From: Saprospiraceae bacterium
GTDB lineage: Bacteria > Bacteroidota > Bacteroidia > Chitinophagales > Saprospiraceae
NCBI GenBank assembly: GCA_016715105.1
Contig: JADKBO010000024.1
Span: 75,753-139,752 of the forward strand
DNA length: 64,000 nucleotides
Direction: 5' to 3'
In this document: positions 23,128 through 33,232 of the stretch, one piece after another
How the letters are laid out: each line of letters opens with the position of its first letter
Position numbering within the stretch: the first letter of the stretch is position 1
Program-made: the position numbers and the translations under genes
The notes under the pieces: model-generated
Databases searched by the model: none
Seen by the model: only the letters and a program-made list of their open reading frames with translations
Told to the model about the DNA's origin: nothing

Positions 23128-23367
23128 TTAAGCTATTCTTTTTGATGGCTGGAATAGTAGACCATCTTTGATACAATCCTGGAGATAAAGGAAAATAGCT
23201 TTCAAAGATTCTTTATTAAGTGTTGGATAATTTTCAAGTATGTCTTTTTCATCCCAACCTTGGCCAAATAAACCCACAACATGTTCAACTGAGATGCGTG
23301 TACCCTTGATTAATGGTTTGCCCAATAATATTTCTTTATCAGAAACAATGTAATCTTGCCAGTTCAT
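23128..23367 (-). CDS. DUF433 domain antitoxin
   Basis: 79 residues from the ATG at 23367 (M-N-W-Q-D-Y-I-V-S-D); the longer frame to 23451 adds a non-conserved leader. It has the DUF433 helix-turn-helix pattern: L-G-K-P-L-I-K-G-T-R-I-S-V-E-H-V-V-G-L-F-G-Q-G-W, D-I-L-E-N-Y-P-T-L and A-I-F-L-Y-L. Expected to neutralise the DUF5615 protein and bind its own promoter. A second copy of its 3' end lies about 2 kb away (21159-21200). Confidence 0.88.
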   Translation of the reverse strand: MNWQDYIVSDKEILLGKPLIKGTRISVEHVVGLFGQGWDEKDILENYPTLNKESLKAIFLYLQDCIKDGLLFQPSKRIA

Positions 23368-23455
23368 TTTTTTTCTATTACAATACAAAGTTATGAACTT
23401 TTTAGCTAGCATGACAAATTTTGTAGCTGGAGAGAGATTTCCCCTATTCAAAAGA

Positions 23456-23974
23456 TCAATCCAATTTCTTCAAATTTTCCTCCATCCGTACCAAATACCG
23501 ATGTTTCAAATAATATTCCTTTATGCCTTCCAAAACCTTTGCTGACTTGTCCCCAGAATCAAAGGCTAACATAAATGATTGTGATTGATCCAAAAGAGTA
23601 GTTTTGAAATCACTGATTTGATTTTTTACGTTTTCCAAGGCTTTGTCATTTTCCTCCATCTGCAAATCCATGATGGCTTCGTTGATGTCCATAACTTCCA
23701 TCAAAAAATCTTGTGGTACGGTATTTTGGCCTTCGGGAGCGAGAACAGCGTGCTCAGTCAAAATATACTTTATCCTCAACTCTTGATTGGAAAGCACTTT
23801 GTATGCTTCATTGTTGATGGAAGATAAACGTAAAGCTTCTTCTTGGGATTCATCATCTTCTTGAGAAAAAAAATCGGGATGATAAGCCCGTGATTTTTCC
23901 AAAAACTTTTTTTTGAGCAGTTTTTGGTCTATTTCAAATGCTTCAGGAATATCGAAAAATGTAAAATAGTTCAC
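23456..23974 (-). CDS. hscB: Fe-S cluster co-chaperone HscB
   Basis: 172 residues from a GTG start at 23974. The N-terminal J domain has the H-P-D motif (32-34) in S-R-A-Y-H-P-D-F-F. The C-terminal HscB oligomerisation domain is seen as P-Q-D-F-L-M-E-V-M-D-I-N-E-A-I and a final helical region. It delivers the iron-sulfur scaffold to the HscA-type Hsp70. No isc genes are adjacent. It lies 9 nt downstream of rseP on the same strand. Confidence 0.9.
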   Translation of the reverse strand: MNYFTFFDIPEAFEIDQKLLKKKFLEKSRAYHPDFFSQEDDESQEEALRLSSINNEAYKVLSNQELRIKYILTEHAVLAPEGQNTVPQDFLMEVMDINEAIMDLQMEENDKALENVKNQISDFKTTLLDQSQSFMLAFDSGDKSAKVLEGIKEYYLKHRYLVRMEENLKKLD

Positions 23975-23983
23975 GATATGTTA

Positions 23984-25318
23984 TTATTGAAAAAACCGAT
24001 TGATATCCAGTCCGAGTGCGAAAACCATGAGGGTGATCAATAACACAAATCCAGCGGTGGTCACAATTTCCATAAAACGATCAGATGGTTTTTTACCCGT
24101 GACTATTTCCCATAGTAAAAAGAGAACATATCCACCATCCAATGCAGGTATTGGGAGGATATTGAAGAAAGCCAAAATGATGCTCAACATGGCAGTGATG
24201 GTCCAAAACCTTTCCCAACTCCAAGATGCATCAAACAGAGTTGCAATGGAAAGCACGCTACCCAAGCTATCTTTAGCCTTGATGTTTCCTTTGAACATTT
24301 GGCCAAATGCTTTGATTTGATTGGTCAAAAATGAAACACCTTTTCCTACCCCCGCAGGGAATTGCTTGAGCTATGGAATATTTCTCTCTAGAGATGGTAA
24401 GAAACTTGTCTTGTGCATAAAGCGCAGCGCCAATTGCGGCATTAGAATCAAGAGCAGCCACCATTTGTAAAGTATCTTTGCCCCTCAATACGATCAATTT
24501 TACTTCCTCATTTTTGTGCTTTTTGAGCTCTGTAGAAAGTTGATTGATGAAAATAGTAGGACTTCCATTCACAGATAAAATCTTATCATCTTTTTTAGAC
24601 CTGCTTTTTCAGCAATGCTTTTATCGTTGACTTTGGCTATTTGTTGTGGGTATCTTTCCAAGATCAACCCTTTATTTTTATTACTAGGCGACGTAAGTTT
24701 TTGAGCAAAATTTGCGGGTACTTGCAGCGTTATTTCACTACCTTTTCTATTTACTTCAAAGCTAGAGGCGTTGTTGAATACAATTTCTTCGGTAAAGATA
24801 CCTCTGGAAAATCGATCAACAGGTTTGCCACCGATGCTGACCAATTTATCGCCATCTTCGAGGCCCAATTCCATGCCAAGGCTATCGACCATGATGCCGT
24901 ATTTCAAATCAGAATTTTTATAGTAAGTCTCTCCGTAGAAATACAAGAGTCCGGCAAAAATGAGAAAACCGAGGATGAAATTGACCACCACACCACCGAC
25001 CATGATGATGAGTCTTTGCCAAGCTGGTTTTGCTCTAAATTCCCAAGGCTGTACAGGTTGCTCCAATTGCTCCTTGTCCATACTCTCATCGATCATTCCA
25101 GCAATCTTTACATAACCACCAAATGGTACCCAACCGATACCCCATTCTGTTTCACCAATTTGTTTCTTAAAAAGTGAAAAATATGGGTTGAAGAAAAGGT
25201 AAAATTTCTCTACCCGGGTTTTAAACCACTTTGCAGGTAGGTAATGACCAAATTCATGAAGAACCACTAAAATAGAGAGACTCAATATTACTTGAAATAC
25301 TATACTTACTATATCCAT
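23984..25318 (-). CDS. rseP: Site-2 intramembrane metalloprotease RseP, two frameshifts
   Basis: Three frames together give a full-length protein of about 440 residues. The first has the zinc motif H-E-F-G-H (21-25), W-V-P-F-G-G-Y-V-K-I-A-G-M and a PDZ domain. The second holds the rest of the second PDZ (L-S-T-E-L-K-K-H-K). The third holds the metal-ligand region F-F-N-I-L-P-I-P-A-L-D-G-G. One A is missing in an A-run near 24592, and one C is extra near 24345. Nothing else is damaged, and RseP is normally important, so sequence error is the simplest explanation. It cleaves anti-sigma factors and signal peptide remnants. Confidence 0.88.
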
Positions 25319-25480
25319 TATAATCGCTTACGAAATGCTGATTTTTAAATTAATTTTGCTCAAATCTGTCTCGAATTTGCCTTCGATATTTCACAGACAA
25401 ATAGGAAACAAACGCCCAAGTTTTTGGTTTGGTGTGCAAACATAGGTATTTTTGATAAACATAACGCAAAACAAGAAAAA

Positions 25481-26176
25481 GTGTACCTATTTTATAGCAA
25501 TCAAATAGACCAAAAGGAAGTAATTCTGGACGAAGAACAGTCCAGACATGCCTCCAAAGTAATGAGATTGAAGGCAGGCGATGTTTTTGAGGTGACTTCT
25601 GGCCAAGGAGATAAAGTTACTTGTCGTATTGCTGAAATTGGCAAAAAATCCTTGACTGGTACTATATTGGATAAAACAGTCTTACCTAGAAATCCTTTGA
25701 AAAGAGCCATCGCCATCGCTCCCACCAAAAATGCGGACCGTTTAGAATGGTTTGTTGAAAAAGCTGTGGAGATTGGTATCGATGAAATTTTTTTCATAAA
25801 AACTCAGAGAAGCGAAAAGCCGAGGGTAAATCTTGAGCGGATGAATAGGATTGCCATCACGGCTTTGAAGCAATGTTATCAAACATTTATGCCACAATTC
25901 TATGAGTTGAATGATTTTGCTAAAGTAATCGAAAAGCTCCAAGATTATCCAAACAGGTACATTGCGCATTGTGAAGACCCAGAACAACATCTCAAAACTT
26001 TTGGCCCATTCCATGATGGTGTCATTGTTTTCATAGGACCTGAAGGCGATTTTAGTCCTCAAGAAGTTGATAAAGCCAAACTTTTAGGTTTTAGCGAGGT
26101 GTCGCTGGGGCCATCACGGCTCAGGACTGAAACGGCGGGTGTTTATGCGGTAACGGTGATGAATATATTTCAATAG
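25481..26176 (+). CDS. rsmE: 16S rRNA (uracil1498-N3)-methyltransferase
   Basis: 231 residues from the GTG at 25481 (V/M-Y-L-F-Y-S-N), which matches the family start; an in-frame TTG at 25424 gives 19 extra, unlikely residues. N-terminal PUA-like domain (S-R-H-A-S-K-V-M-R-L-K-A-G-D). C-terminal SPOUT knot: A-P-T-K-N-A-D-R-L-E-W-F-V-E-K-A-V-E-I-G, F-I-G-P-E-G-D-F-S and L-G-P-S-R-L-R-T-E-T-A-G. It methylates U1498 of 16S rRNA using SAM. Confidence 0.95.
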   Translation: MYLFYSNQIDQKEVILDEEQSRHASKVMRLKAGDVFEVTSGQGDKVTCRIAEIGKKSLTGTILDKTVLPRNPLKRAIAIAPTKNADRLEWFVEKAVEIGIDEIFFIKTQRSEKPRVNLERMNRIAITALKQCYQTFMPQFYELNDFAKVIEKLQDYPNRYIAHCEDPEQHLKTFGPFHDGVIVFIGPEGDFSPQEVDKAKLLGFSEVSLGPSRLRTETAGVYAVTVMNIFQ

Positions 26177-26520
26177 ACGAGAGATGAGAGACGAAGGACG
26201 AAAGTTCAATAAATTTCATCTCTTTTAATCTCGTTGAAAAATACTTTTTTTTTCAAGTTTGCGCTACCCCCCAACTTTGACCAAACGAAATGCCATGAAA
26301 AAGACACTTGGTTTATTGGTGAAAAGCGTCTAAGAAGAATTTGAAAAAGGCAGTATTTGACACTTAAAGAGCTCTCTCTTTCAACTTCCTTCTTTCGTCT
26401 TTTTTCTTCCAAACTATTGCAATTAAGAAACTTCATATAATTTTAGGACAGTTCATTTTGAATTCAAGTTTTATTTATTCACTTTTGGTTGAAAATGAAC
26501 AACTATTAAAAAACCACATC
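26177..26520. other. Intergenic region without a supported gene
   Basis: A short purine-rich GACGAGAGA/GACGAAGGACGA stretch follows rsmE. A 76-codon antisense frame (26206-26436) has no protein-like pattern. No hairpin or promoter was convincing. Confidence 0.4.
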
Positions 26521-27742
26521 ATGAAACGCTTTGCCTTATTATCTATCTGCGCATTTTTTCTTTCTCTTGGGGTCAAAGCCCAAAAGGTAGACATTGACAA
26601 TTTTAATGTCGAGGTGAAATATGCCAATTTACCTGATAATTATACACACCCATCTGAAAGATCCTATTCTTTATTTGTGGATGGCGCAATAAATGGGTCT
26701 CGTGGAAACCTTAGAAATCAAATCAGAATATTTGGATGGACACCTGAAAATGATGACGTAAGTGACCTCAATGCAACTATAGTTTTAAAAAATATGACTG
26801 CTGGTAGGGCACTCCCTTCTAATAGAACAGAAGAGAAAAAGGACAAAGATGGTAAAGTCATATCCAGAACCACTTATTACAAATATGGGGTAACGAACAC
26901 TGGAAATGCAAGATTGGTCATTTACGGACCCAAAAACAGCTATGATTATTATAAAGATGCTCGTAAGGACGCTCAGAAACAACGAGAAAAGGAAGAAAAG
27001 GAAAAAGAAAAGGCAAGAAAGAAGGGGGAAAGAGTCAAAGCTGAAGAGGAAAATCCATTCCTTAAATCTGTAAATACTCAAGTGCAGGAAGTTGAGGAGG
27101 TCACCAGAGTAAATAAAACTGGAAGGACCTTGGCTTATGACATAGATCTTGGTGAATGAAAAGGAATTCTATTTGAATGCAGAAAGTAAATTTTCAGAAC
27201 ATGGCAGCACATTTTTAAGAAACATTGAATCCAGAGTCAACAATCATCTCAATGAACTTTATGGCTTCAAACCCATGAGAAAAAATGCCAGATTTAAAAA
27301 GTTAGATTCCAAAGATCACCCTGAGTATAAAAACTACAATAATGCCATGCAAGCAGTAAAGGTTATTTTTGGTAAAATGAGATATAATCAAGCCATTGAC
27401 GACATCACACAAGACCTACAACCTATAATAGCTTATTTTGATGGCATTGCAAATAAGCTTGCTAGAAGTCAAGACAAAAATGATAAAAAGTTAAGAGCAG
27501 CGACTTATTATAATCTTGCACAAATTTATTATTACTTGGATCAACACGATAAAGTCATTGAAATTGGTGAGCAAATCATTGATTCAAAACATGATGAGGG
27601 TGATGGCAAGGATTTTATAAAAAATGCCAATAAAATCATGGACCAATTGTATTTTTTAAATATGAAAAATAGACACATTGTTCCAACGAACGAGGCAGAT
27701 AAGAAAGACGAAGTTGGTGAGGATGATTTGAGTATACCTTAG
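26521..27742 (+). CDS. Secreted protein of unknown function, one frameshift
   Basis: The ATG at 26521 begins a signal peptide (C-A-F-F-L-S-L-G-V-K-A-Q). The first frame (to 27159) includes a strongly charged coiled segment of Lys/Glu/Arg near residues 160-195 (E-K-E-E-K-E-K-E-K-A-R-K-K). The second frame (from 27149) continues E-F-Y-L-N-A-E-S-K-F-S-E and has TPR-like helices (A-A-T-Y-Y-N-L-A-Q-I-Y-Y-Y-L-D-Q). Removing one G near 27150 joins them (D-I-D-L-V-N-E-K-E-F) into about 406 residues. Domain family not recognised. Probably a periplasmic scaffold-like protein. Confidence 0.65.
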
Positions 27743-27808
27743 AAACCATTACCTTTAGGTTTCAAGAATAGTTTTCTAAGTTTTTGGAAACTATAAAGTA
27801 ATATGTAG

Positions 27809-28460
27809 ATGGATAAAAATGCAAAAGCGGTTGAACTATTCAACCAGCTTGCCGATCAATATCAGGATCAATATATGGATCTTGAGCTTTATGAAGAATC
27901 ATTGGATTTGATATGTGAAGAGCTGGTTGAGGACGCCGAAATACTGGATGTCGCCTGTGGTCCTGGCAACATCACCAAGTATTTGATGCAACAAAGAGGT
28001 GATTTTAAATTGTGGGGTGTGGACCTGGCGTCCAATATGCTTGACTTGGCAAGGATCAACAATCCTGAGGCTACCTTCCAAATCCTGGATGCCCGAAAAA
28101 TTGGAAATATCAAGAAGTCTTTTGATGCAGTGGTTTGTGGCTTTGTGATGCCTTATTTATCGCTTGGAAGAGAGTGTGCAAATGGTTTTTGGAGCTGCAA
28201 AAATTTTGAAAGAACAAGGTTACTTATACATAAGTACAATCGAAGGAGATTACAAAAAATCTGGTTATAAAAAGGGAAGTACCAATGAGGGCGTTTTTAT
28301 GTATTACTATGATGAAGCCTTTTTGACAGAATTGATCAAACGCACAGGTCTGGAGGTTATTGATGTAAAAAGAACTTCTTATTTACACAGGGGTGAACCA
28401 ACCACAGACTTGATGATCGTGGCCAGGAATTTTGATCCAACAGCTATCCAAGACTTATAA
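27809..28460 (+). CDS. Class I SAM-dependent methyltransferase, one frameshift
   Basis: The first frame holds the SAM site: I-L-D-V-A-C-G-P-G-N-I-T-K-Y-L, then L-W-G-V-D-L-A-S-N-M-L-D-L-A and F-D-A-V-V-C-G-F-V-M-P-Y-L-S. The second frame continues L-E-E-S-V-Q-M-V-F-G-A-A-K-I-L-K-E-Q-G-Y and ends I-V-A-R-N-F-D-P-T-A-I-Q-D-L. Deleting one G near 28153 restores a protein of about 217 residues. Substrate unknown. Its 3' end overlaps the convergent TonB receptor by 6 nt. Confidence 0.82.
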
Positions 28461-30467
28461 AATGCTCAGCTTTAGAGAAAAATAAATATTGGTTTTTGGT
28501 CCCACTTCATAATATCTACCTCCAGCTGCATTGATGAAAATATTGCTGTAATAAAGATCTGAAAGTATATACTGAATTCCTGCATTTGGTTCAAGTTGTA
28601 TTTTGCCAAGTGTAAAAGAAGATTGCAAACCTACATTGGAAAACCAAACTGGATTGATCGAAACAGTATTGGCCTCGTTGGCATACAATTGACCTTGATA
28701 CCTTAATTGTCCACTGAAGGTTATTGCTTTAAAAAGCTGTGTTTGTCCATTGAAATTTACTTGACTACCAGGAAGACCGGGCAATCGATTTTTGACATTT
28801 TGGTCGTTGGTAAAAGTCATTTGATTAAACACTCCTGATACTCCAAATGAGGTTTTTGCCATTGGTAAAAATGACAAATCATATTCCAAACCTTTTCTAT
28901 TGCTTTTTCCACCATTTTTATAAAAAATGCGTCCTGGTGTTTCCGGCAATTCATAGGGCAAAAGCTCATTACTGGAAGTTGTCATGAACACATTGGCTTT
29001 TATGGATAGCTTTTTATTTTGAATGCCAATTCCTATTTCGTTGTTGAATGTTCGCGCTGGCGTGAGGTTTGCAAAACCGCCCCCTTGAGGATTGTTACTG
29101 ATTTCGGTCAATGTAGGAGTTTCAAACCCAGTCGTAGAAGAAGCAGAAAGTGTCAAAAGTTTGGATGCTGCAAAAGTGAAATCCAAACCACCACTCAAAG
29201 GATAAAAAGTTTGATCACCGCCTTGGTTTCCATCACTCAAAAAGAGGTCTTCAAGTGATAAATTGATTCTTTCCAATCTACCGTTTGCAACCAATGTAGT
29301 TTTATTGTTTCCTACTTTGAATTTAGAAAATAAACCAATGGTTGAAAATGATTCATTTTGATCAAGCCTCAACTCACCAGAATCGGTTTTGAGGTTATCA
29401 TTTCTGGTACGGTGGTCATTTTGAGCTTCCATATCCAATCCCAGATCAAGTTTTCCAAAGTCAGACAGCAAATTCAAAAAAGAAAGCGTGGTATTACCGC
29501 CATAAAACACCCGGTTGAAACTGACTTGCCCACCGTTGGCAAAAGGAAGTTGATTGGAGAAAGTCCTTCTGGCGGCGAAGCCAGTAGTTTGCCATGTTTT
29601 AAGTAAACTTATTTTTTTTTGAAAAATTACACCCAATTTTTGCTGGCTGACCGATTCTCCTGCACTGAAATCTACATTTTGCAAACGGGCACTTCGGGGT
29701 TCATCCATACTTTGTTGTAAGGTAATGCCACCAGCATCTTCAGCATCAGGACTATGAAAGCCATTGGCAATAAACTGGAGCGTACTTTTAGGAAAAATGA
29801 ACATGGATTTTGCCAGAAAAGTATAATTGGAATAGGCACTAAATTCCCTAAAACCTTGATATTGAAGACCCCCAACTGACAAAAATAATTTACGCTTCGC
29901 TCTGCTTTGCCCATATGAAAGACTTGTTCGAAATAATCCATTAGAACCAATCGTCGATTTGATAGATGCCTCATTTTTGCTAGTAGGCCATAGACTTGCC
30001 ATTTCGATTACGCCACCAGATGCGTTGGAATAGATGCCGCTTGCTGGGCCTTTCAGGACGTTTACAGTACTGAGTAAAGAAGGGTCAATGTTATCCACAT
30101 CTGCTTGACCATCTGGAGTGGATTCGGGTAAACCGTCCAGCATCAATTTAATACCCCGGATACCAAAAGCAGACCGCATGCCAAAACCCCTGATGGAGAT
30201 ACGCATGTCCTGAGAAAAATTTTCGGTACTTGCAGTAAAGAGACCACTTGTTTTTTGTAAAATATCACCTAAGCCCAAACCTCTATTATTGGCAATATAA
30301 GCACTGTCGATTTGCTCAAATTTCAGGGGAATTCTGGTGTAATCCTTGATTCTGGATTGATTGATGGAGACCTCTGGTAGCGTAAGATCATATGCAATTG
30401 TGTCTTGACCATTTAGCTGGACAAAAGCCAAACAAAAGCTGATGATAATGAAGGCACCTCTAAGCAT
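28455..30467 (-). CDS. TonB-dependent outer-membrane receptor
   Basis: About 670 residues from the ATG at 30467. Signal peptide ends near N-G-Q. It lacks the carboxypeptidase-like N-terminal domain of the first receptor. Plug: L-G-D-I-L-Q-K-T-S-G-L, D-M-R-I-S-I-R-G-F-G-M-R-S-A-F-G-I-R-G-I and V-L-K-G-P-A-S-G-I-Y. The barrel ends in a short aromatic strand (Y-F-S-L-K-L-S-I-L). The R-G-x-G-x-R-S-x-F-G-I-R-G pattern is shared with ferric-citrate/siderophore-type receptors, so an iron chelate is a reasonable guess. Confidence 0.9.
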   Translation of the reverse strand: MLRGAFIIISFCLAFVQLNGQDTIAYDLTLPEVSINQSRIKDYTRIPLKFEQIDSAYIANNRGLGLGDILQKTSGLFTASTENFSQDMRISIRGFGMRSAFGIRGIKLMLDGLPESTPDGQADVDNIDPSLLSTVNVLKGPASGIYSNASGGVIEMASLWPTSKNEASIKSTIGSNGLFRTSLSYGQSRAKRKLFLSVGGLQYQGFREFSAYSNYTFLAKSMFIFPKSTLQFIANGFHSPDAEDAGGITLQQSMDEPRSARLQNVDFSAGESVSQQKLGVIFQKKISLLKTWQTTGFAARRTFSNQLPFANGGQVSFNRVFYGGNTTLSFLNLLSDFGKLDLGLDMEAQNDHRTRNDNLKTDSGELRLDQNESFSTIGLFSKFKVGNNKTTLVANGRLERINLSLEDLFLSDGNQGGDQTFYPLSGGLDFTFAASKLLTLSASSTTGFETPTLTEISNNPQGGGFANLTPARTFNNEIGIGIQNKKLSIKANVFMTTSSNELLPYELPETPGRIFYKNGGKSNRKGLEYDLSFLPMAKTSFGVSGVFNQMTFTNDQNVKNRLPGLPGSQVNFNGQTQLFKAITFSGQLRYQGQLYANEANTVSINPVWFSNVGLQSSFTLGKIQLEPNAGIQYILSDLYYSNIFINAAGGRYYEVGPKTNIYFSLKLSIL

Positions 30468-30536
30468 AAACAAGGTAGGTTTTTGAATTTCAAAAAAAAA
30501 TTAATGCAAGGATAACAAGGTGTCTATAAGTGTTTT

Positions 30537-30917
30537 TTACTTTCCACTTACTGCGCTTGAATCTACAGCGGTAGGAATTATTTCTTCGATATAGACTGAA
30601 AGGTCACAAGTACATGGATTGTATTTTTTACTGTTGTCGGTAAGAAATACGTCAATGGTGTTTTTTATTCTTTTATTCATTTTATCCTTTATCACATAAA
30701 TACCTTCAAAAGGACAATTTTCTAGTTTTACTTTGCTATGCATGGGGTAGGTGGCTAGCAAATCCCTGGAAATGGATGCAAATGGAATTGCTATACTATC
30801 AGTATGTTCTCCACTGGCTGTAATTCCCTTTTGGTGGTAGACGGTAACCTTTACAGGTCCATTACCCCAAAACCATGAAAAGGGTAAAATGAGCAGCAAT
30901 AACTTTTGTAAAAACAT
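30537..30917 (-). CDS. Secreted 3D-like (double-psi barrel) protein
   Basis: 126 residues from the ATG at 30917 with a signal sequence (F-L-Q-K-L-L-L-L-I-L-P-F-S-W-F-W). The mature part reads V-K-V-T-V-Y-H-Q-K-G-I-T-A-S-G, I-A-I-P-F-A-S-I-S-R-D-L-L, G-I-Y-V-I-K-D-K-M-N-K-R-I-K-N-T-I-D-V-F-L. This layout matches 3D/RlpA-type cell-wall domains (Y, G-x-x-T-A-S-G and a late D-V/D-x-F), although the three-Asp signature is incomplete. The longer frame to 31010 adds an implausible leader. Peptidoglycan-related role is tentative. Confidence 0.65.
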   Translation of the reverse strand: MFLQKLLLLILPFSWFWGNGPVKVTVYHQKGITASGEHTDSIAIPFASISRDLLATYPMHSKVKLENCPFEGIYVIKDKMNKRIKNTIDVFLTDNSKKYNPCTCDLSVYIEEIIPTAVDSSAVSGK

Positions 30918-31049
30918 ATGAAATATTGCATTGAGTCTGACAAATGTAACTTTTTTTTGAAAAGAAAAAACACAAAATGAATGGGCTTTTGTTTGTTTTA
31001 ACTTCTGCAAATATCGAAGTATGAATGTCTATGTTGAGACTTTTTAAGG

Positions 31050-32525
31050 CTATTTGGCGTGTTTTACACTGATAAAAAAGGTAAGAGAATACCCAAAAGC
31101 AAGTAAACCGTGGAGTAGTTGGAAGTAATTAAGGTGATAGATTATTCCAACCGCAAACGCTGTAATAAAGTACAAGGCTAGCACACCTTCAAACATGGTT
31201 TGCTTAGATAATTTGGAATTGAAATAAGCATCTTTGCGAAAACTATCTGTAATTTTTCTTATCCCATATTTTGGAGTTCTTACAAAATCGGTCTTTTTCC
31301 CTATAAAGCCCTGTAATACTGCAATGGAATTATGGAACGACAAACCCATACTGAGTGCCATGAAAATGGGGAAAATCAAAACAAATTTGACAATCATCCA
31401 CAGCAGGTTTTGTTTTTTCCAGGCAATACCCACATTGGCAATAAAGTATATGAGACTGATAATGACCAACGAGGAGAAAAATATGGTGAAAAAACTCATA
31501 TCAATGCCAGCTGGTTTGATCAGAAATAAGAGCGGCACACTGATGAGCCCTAGGACAAACACAAATAGGAATACACTTGAAGCCAACAAATGTACTGTGG
31601 CGCCAATTTTTTCGCCCAAACCCAATTGAGATTTCCAAACAGAAGGAAGTAGTTTTCGAGCGGTTTCTGCGCCGCCTTTCATCCATCGGTATTGTTGAGA
31701 TTTCAAACCATTCATTTCAGCAGGTAATTCAGAAGGAGAGGTCACATCTACCATGTAGTGAATTTTCCACCCTTTCAATTGTGCCCGATAGCTGAGGTCC
31801 AAATCTTCAGTCAAAGTATCTGCTTCCCATCCACCAGCATCGGCAATCGTTTTACTCCGCCAAATACCTGCAGTACCATTGAATTGTAGGAAGTAATTGC
31901 CATTTTCACGACCTTTTTGTTCAATAGTGAAATGTACATTGAGTTGAAAAGCTTGTAATTTGGTCAATAAAGAATAGTCTTCATTGAGATGTTCCCATCT
32001 GGTTTGCACAACCCCAATCTGAGCGTCTTCAAAAATTGGAATCGTACGCTTAAGAAAATCCGGATTAGGAATAAAATCGGCGTCAAAAATGGCAACAAAT
32101 TCGCCTGTGGCAGTTTTCATAGCCTCTTTGAGCGCTCCCGCTTTGAAGCCTGAGCGATCAGATCTTCTGATTACTTTTATATCGTATCCTTGATTTTGGT
32201 AAAACGCAGTTTTGGCTTGGCTCAATTCCAAAGTCTCATCTGTACTGTCATCCAGGATTTGAATTTCCAATTTTTCCTTGGGATAATCGAGCGCTACAAT
32301 AGCATCTATCAAACGCTCTACCACATATTTTTCATTAAAAATGGGCAATTGAACGGTTACTTTGGGCAGCGCTTTGTCCGAAGCAGGAAGTAACAACGAT
32401 TTGTTGTTCTTTTTGATGTAATGATATAATAAATGGAATTGCGAGACACAAAATAATGCCACGTATATGAGAGAACCCGTATATATCAAAAAACAGAGAT
32501 ATGCTAATATTTTTATAAAGAGCAT
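31050..32525 (-). CDS. Cellulose-synthase-like GT2 glycosyltransferase
   Basis: 491 residues. Two N-terminal membrane segments, then a GT2 domain: V-T-V-Q-L-P-I-F-N-E, D-D-S-T-D-E-T, F-D-A-D-F-I-P (DxD), T-E-D-L-D-L-S-Y-R and Q-Q-Y-R-W-M-K-G (QxxRW). Several C-terminal membrane segments follow. All processive beta-glycosyltransferase motifs are intact. It probably makes a beta-linked polysaccharide or glycolipid from a nucleotide sugar at the inner membrane. It lies 8 nt after another GT2 gene on the same strand; the two likely act together. Confidence 0.9.
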   Translation of the reverse strand: MLFIKILAYLCFLIYTGSLIYVALFCVSQFHLLYHYIKKNNKSLLLPASDKALPKVTVQLPIFNEKYVVERLIDAIVALDYPKEKLEIQILDDSTDETLELSQAKTAFYQNQGYDIKVIRRSDRSGFKAGALKEAMKTATGEFVAIFDADFIPNPDFLKRTIPIFEDAQIGVVQTRWEHLNEDYSLLTKLQAFQLNVHFTIEQKGRENGNYFLQFNGTAGIWRSKTIADAGGWEADTLTEDLDLSYRAQLKGWKIHYMVDVTSPSELPAEMNGLKSQQYRWMKGGAETARKLLPSVWKSQLGLGEKIGATVHLLASSVFLFVFVLGLISVPLLFLIKPAGIDMSFFTIFFSSLVIISLIYFIANVGIAWKKQNLLWMIVKFVLIFPIFMALSMGLSFHNSIAVLQGFIGKKTDFVRTPKYGIRKITDSFRKDAYFNSKLSKQTMFEGVLALYFITAFAVGIIYHLNYFQLLHGLLAFGYSLTFFISVKHAK

Positions 32526-32533
32526 GAGCAAAA

Positions 32534-33232
32534 TTACATCAATTTAAAAATTGTCCACAAAATCTTATGACCCGCCAAAATAGTGCCTTTGACAGTACCA
32601 CTAACCTTTGATTTACCTATTCTTTTGCGATAATTCACTGGAAATTCCCCCGTTTTAAATCCGAGTTTTGCAGCTTTTACTTGCATTTCTACTGTCCACC
32701 CAAAGTCTTTGTCTTCCATATTACAAATTAATAGCTTTTCCCATTTTATAGCTCTAAACGGACCTAGGTCAGTAAATTCATAACCATAAATCAATCTGAT
32801 CAAATTAGTCGCCAGCCAATTTCCAAAAATCTGTGGAACGGTCATGCTACCTTTTTGCATATCACCAAGTGCTCTTGAACCAATTACCAAATCCACATCA
32901 TCATGTATAATAGGTGAAATAAGATCTGGCATTTGTTCTGGATAATCACTGTAGTCACCATCTATAAATACGACAATGTCTGGTTTTGTTTCACAGCTTT
33001 TGATATAGTCGATTCCGGACAAACAAGCTCTGCCATAACCTTTGATGGTTGTTTTGACAACCACTGCACCAAACTCAGCTGCAACAGCAGCAGTTCTGTC
33101 AGTAGAATTGTTATCGCAAACGATGATATGCCTCACCCCATATTTTGGTAGATCGTGTATCACTTTCCCTACACTTTGCTCTTCATTGTAGGCAGGAATA
33201 ATGATATCAATCACTGGCATTTTTTTATTCAT
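32534..33232 (-). CDS. DPM1-type GT2 glycosyltransferase
   Basis: 232 residues: I-I-I-P-A-Y-N-E-E-Q-S-V-G, V-C-D-N-N-S-T-D-R-T, F-I-D-G-D-Y-S-D-Y-P-E-Q and a C-terminal basic region (Y-R-K-R-I-G-K-S-K-V-S-G-T-V-K). This is the dolichyl-phosphate-mannose/polyprenyl-phosphate-glucose synthase type without membrane tail, length typical. It would charge a lipid carrier with a sugar. It heads a two-gene operon with the cellulose-synthase-like enzyme. Met5 at 33220 is an alternative start. Confidence 0.9.
   Translation of the reverse strand: MNKKMPVIDIIIPAYNEEQSVGKVIHDLPKYGVRHIIVCDNNSTDRTAAVAAEFGAVVVKTTIKGYGRACLSGIDYIKSCETKPDIVVFIDGDYSDYPEQMPDLISPIIHDDVDLVIGSRALGDMQKGSMTVPQIFGNWLATNLIRLIYGYEFTDLGPFRAIKWEKLLICNMEDKDFGWTVEMQVKAAKLGFKTGEFPVNYRKRIGKSKVSGTVKGTILAGHKILWTIFKLM

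Noticed and set aside
26206..26436. 76-codon antisense frame after rsmE
   Set aside because: No signal, motif or neighbour support; low-complexity Arg/Lys/Glu/Ser content.
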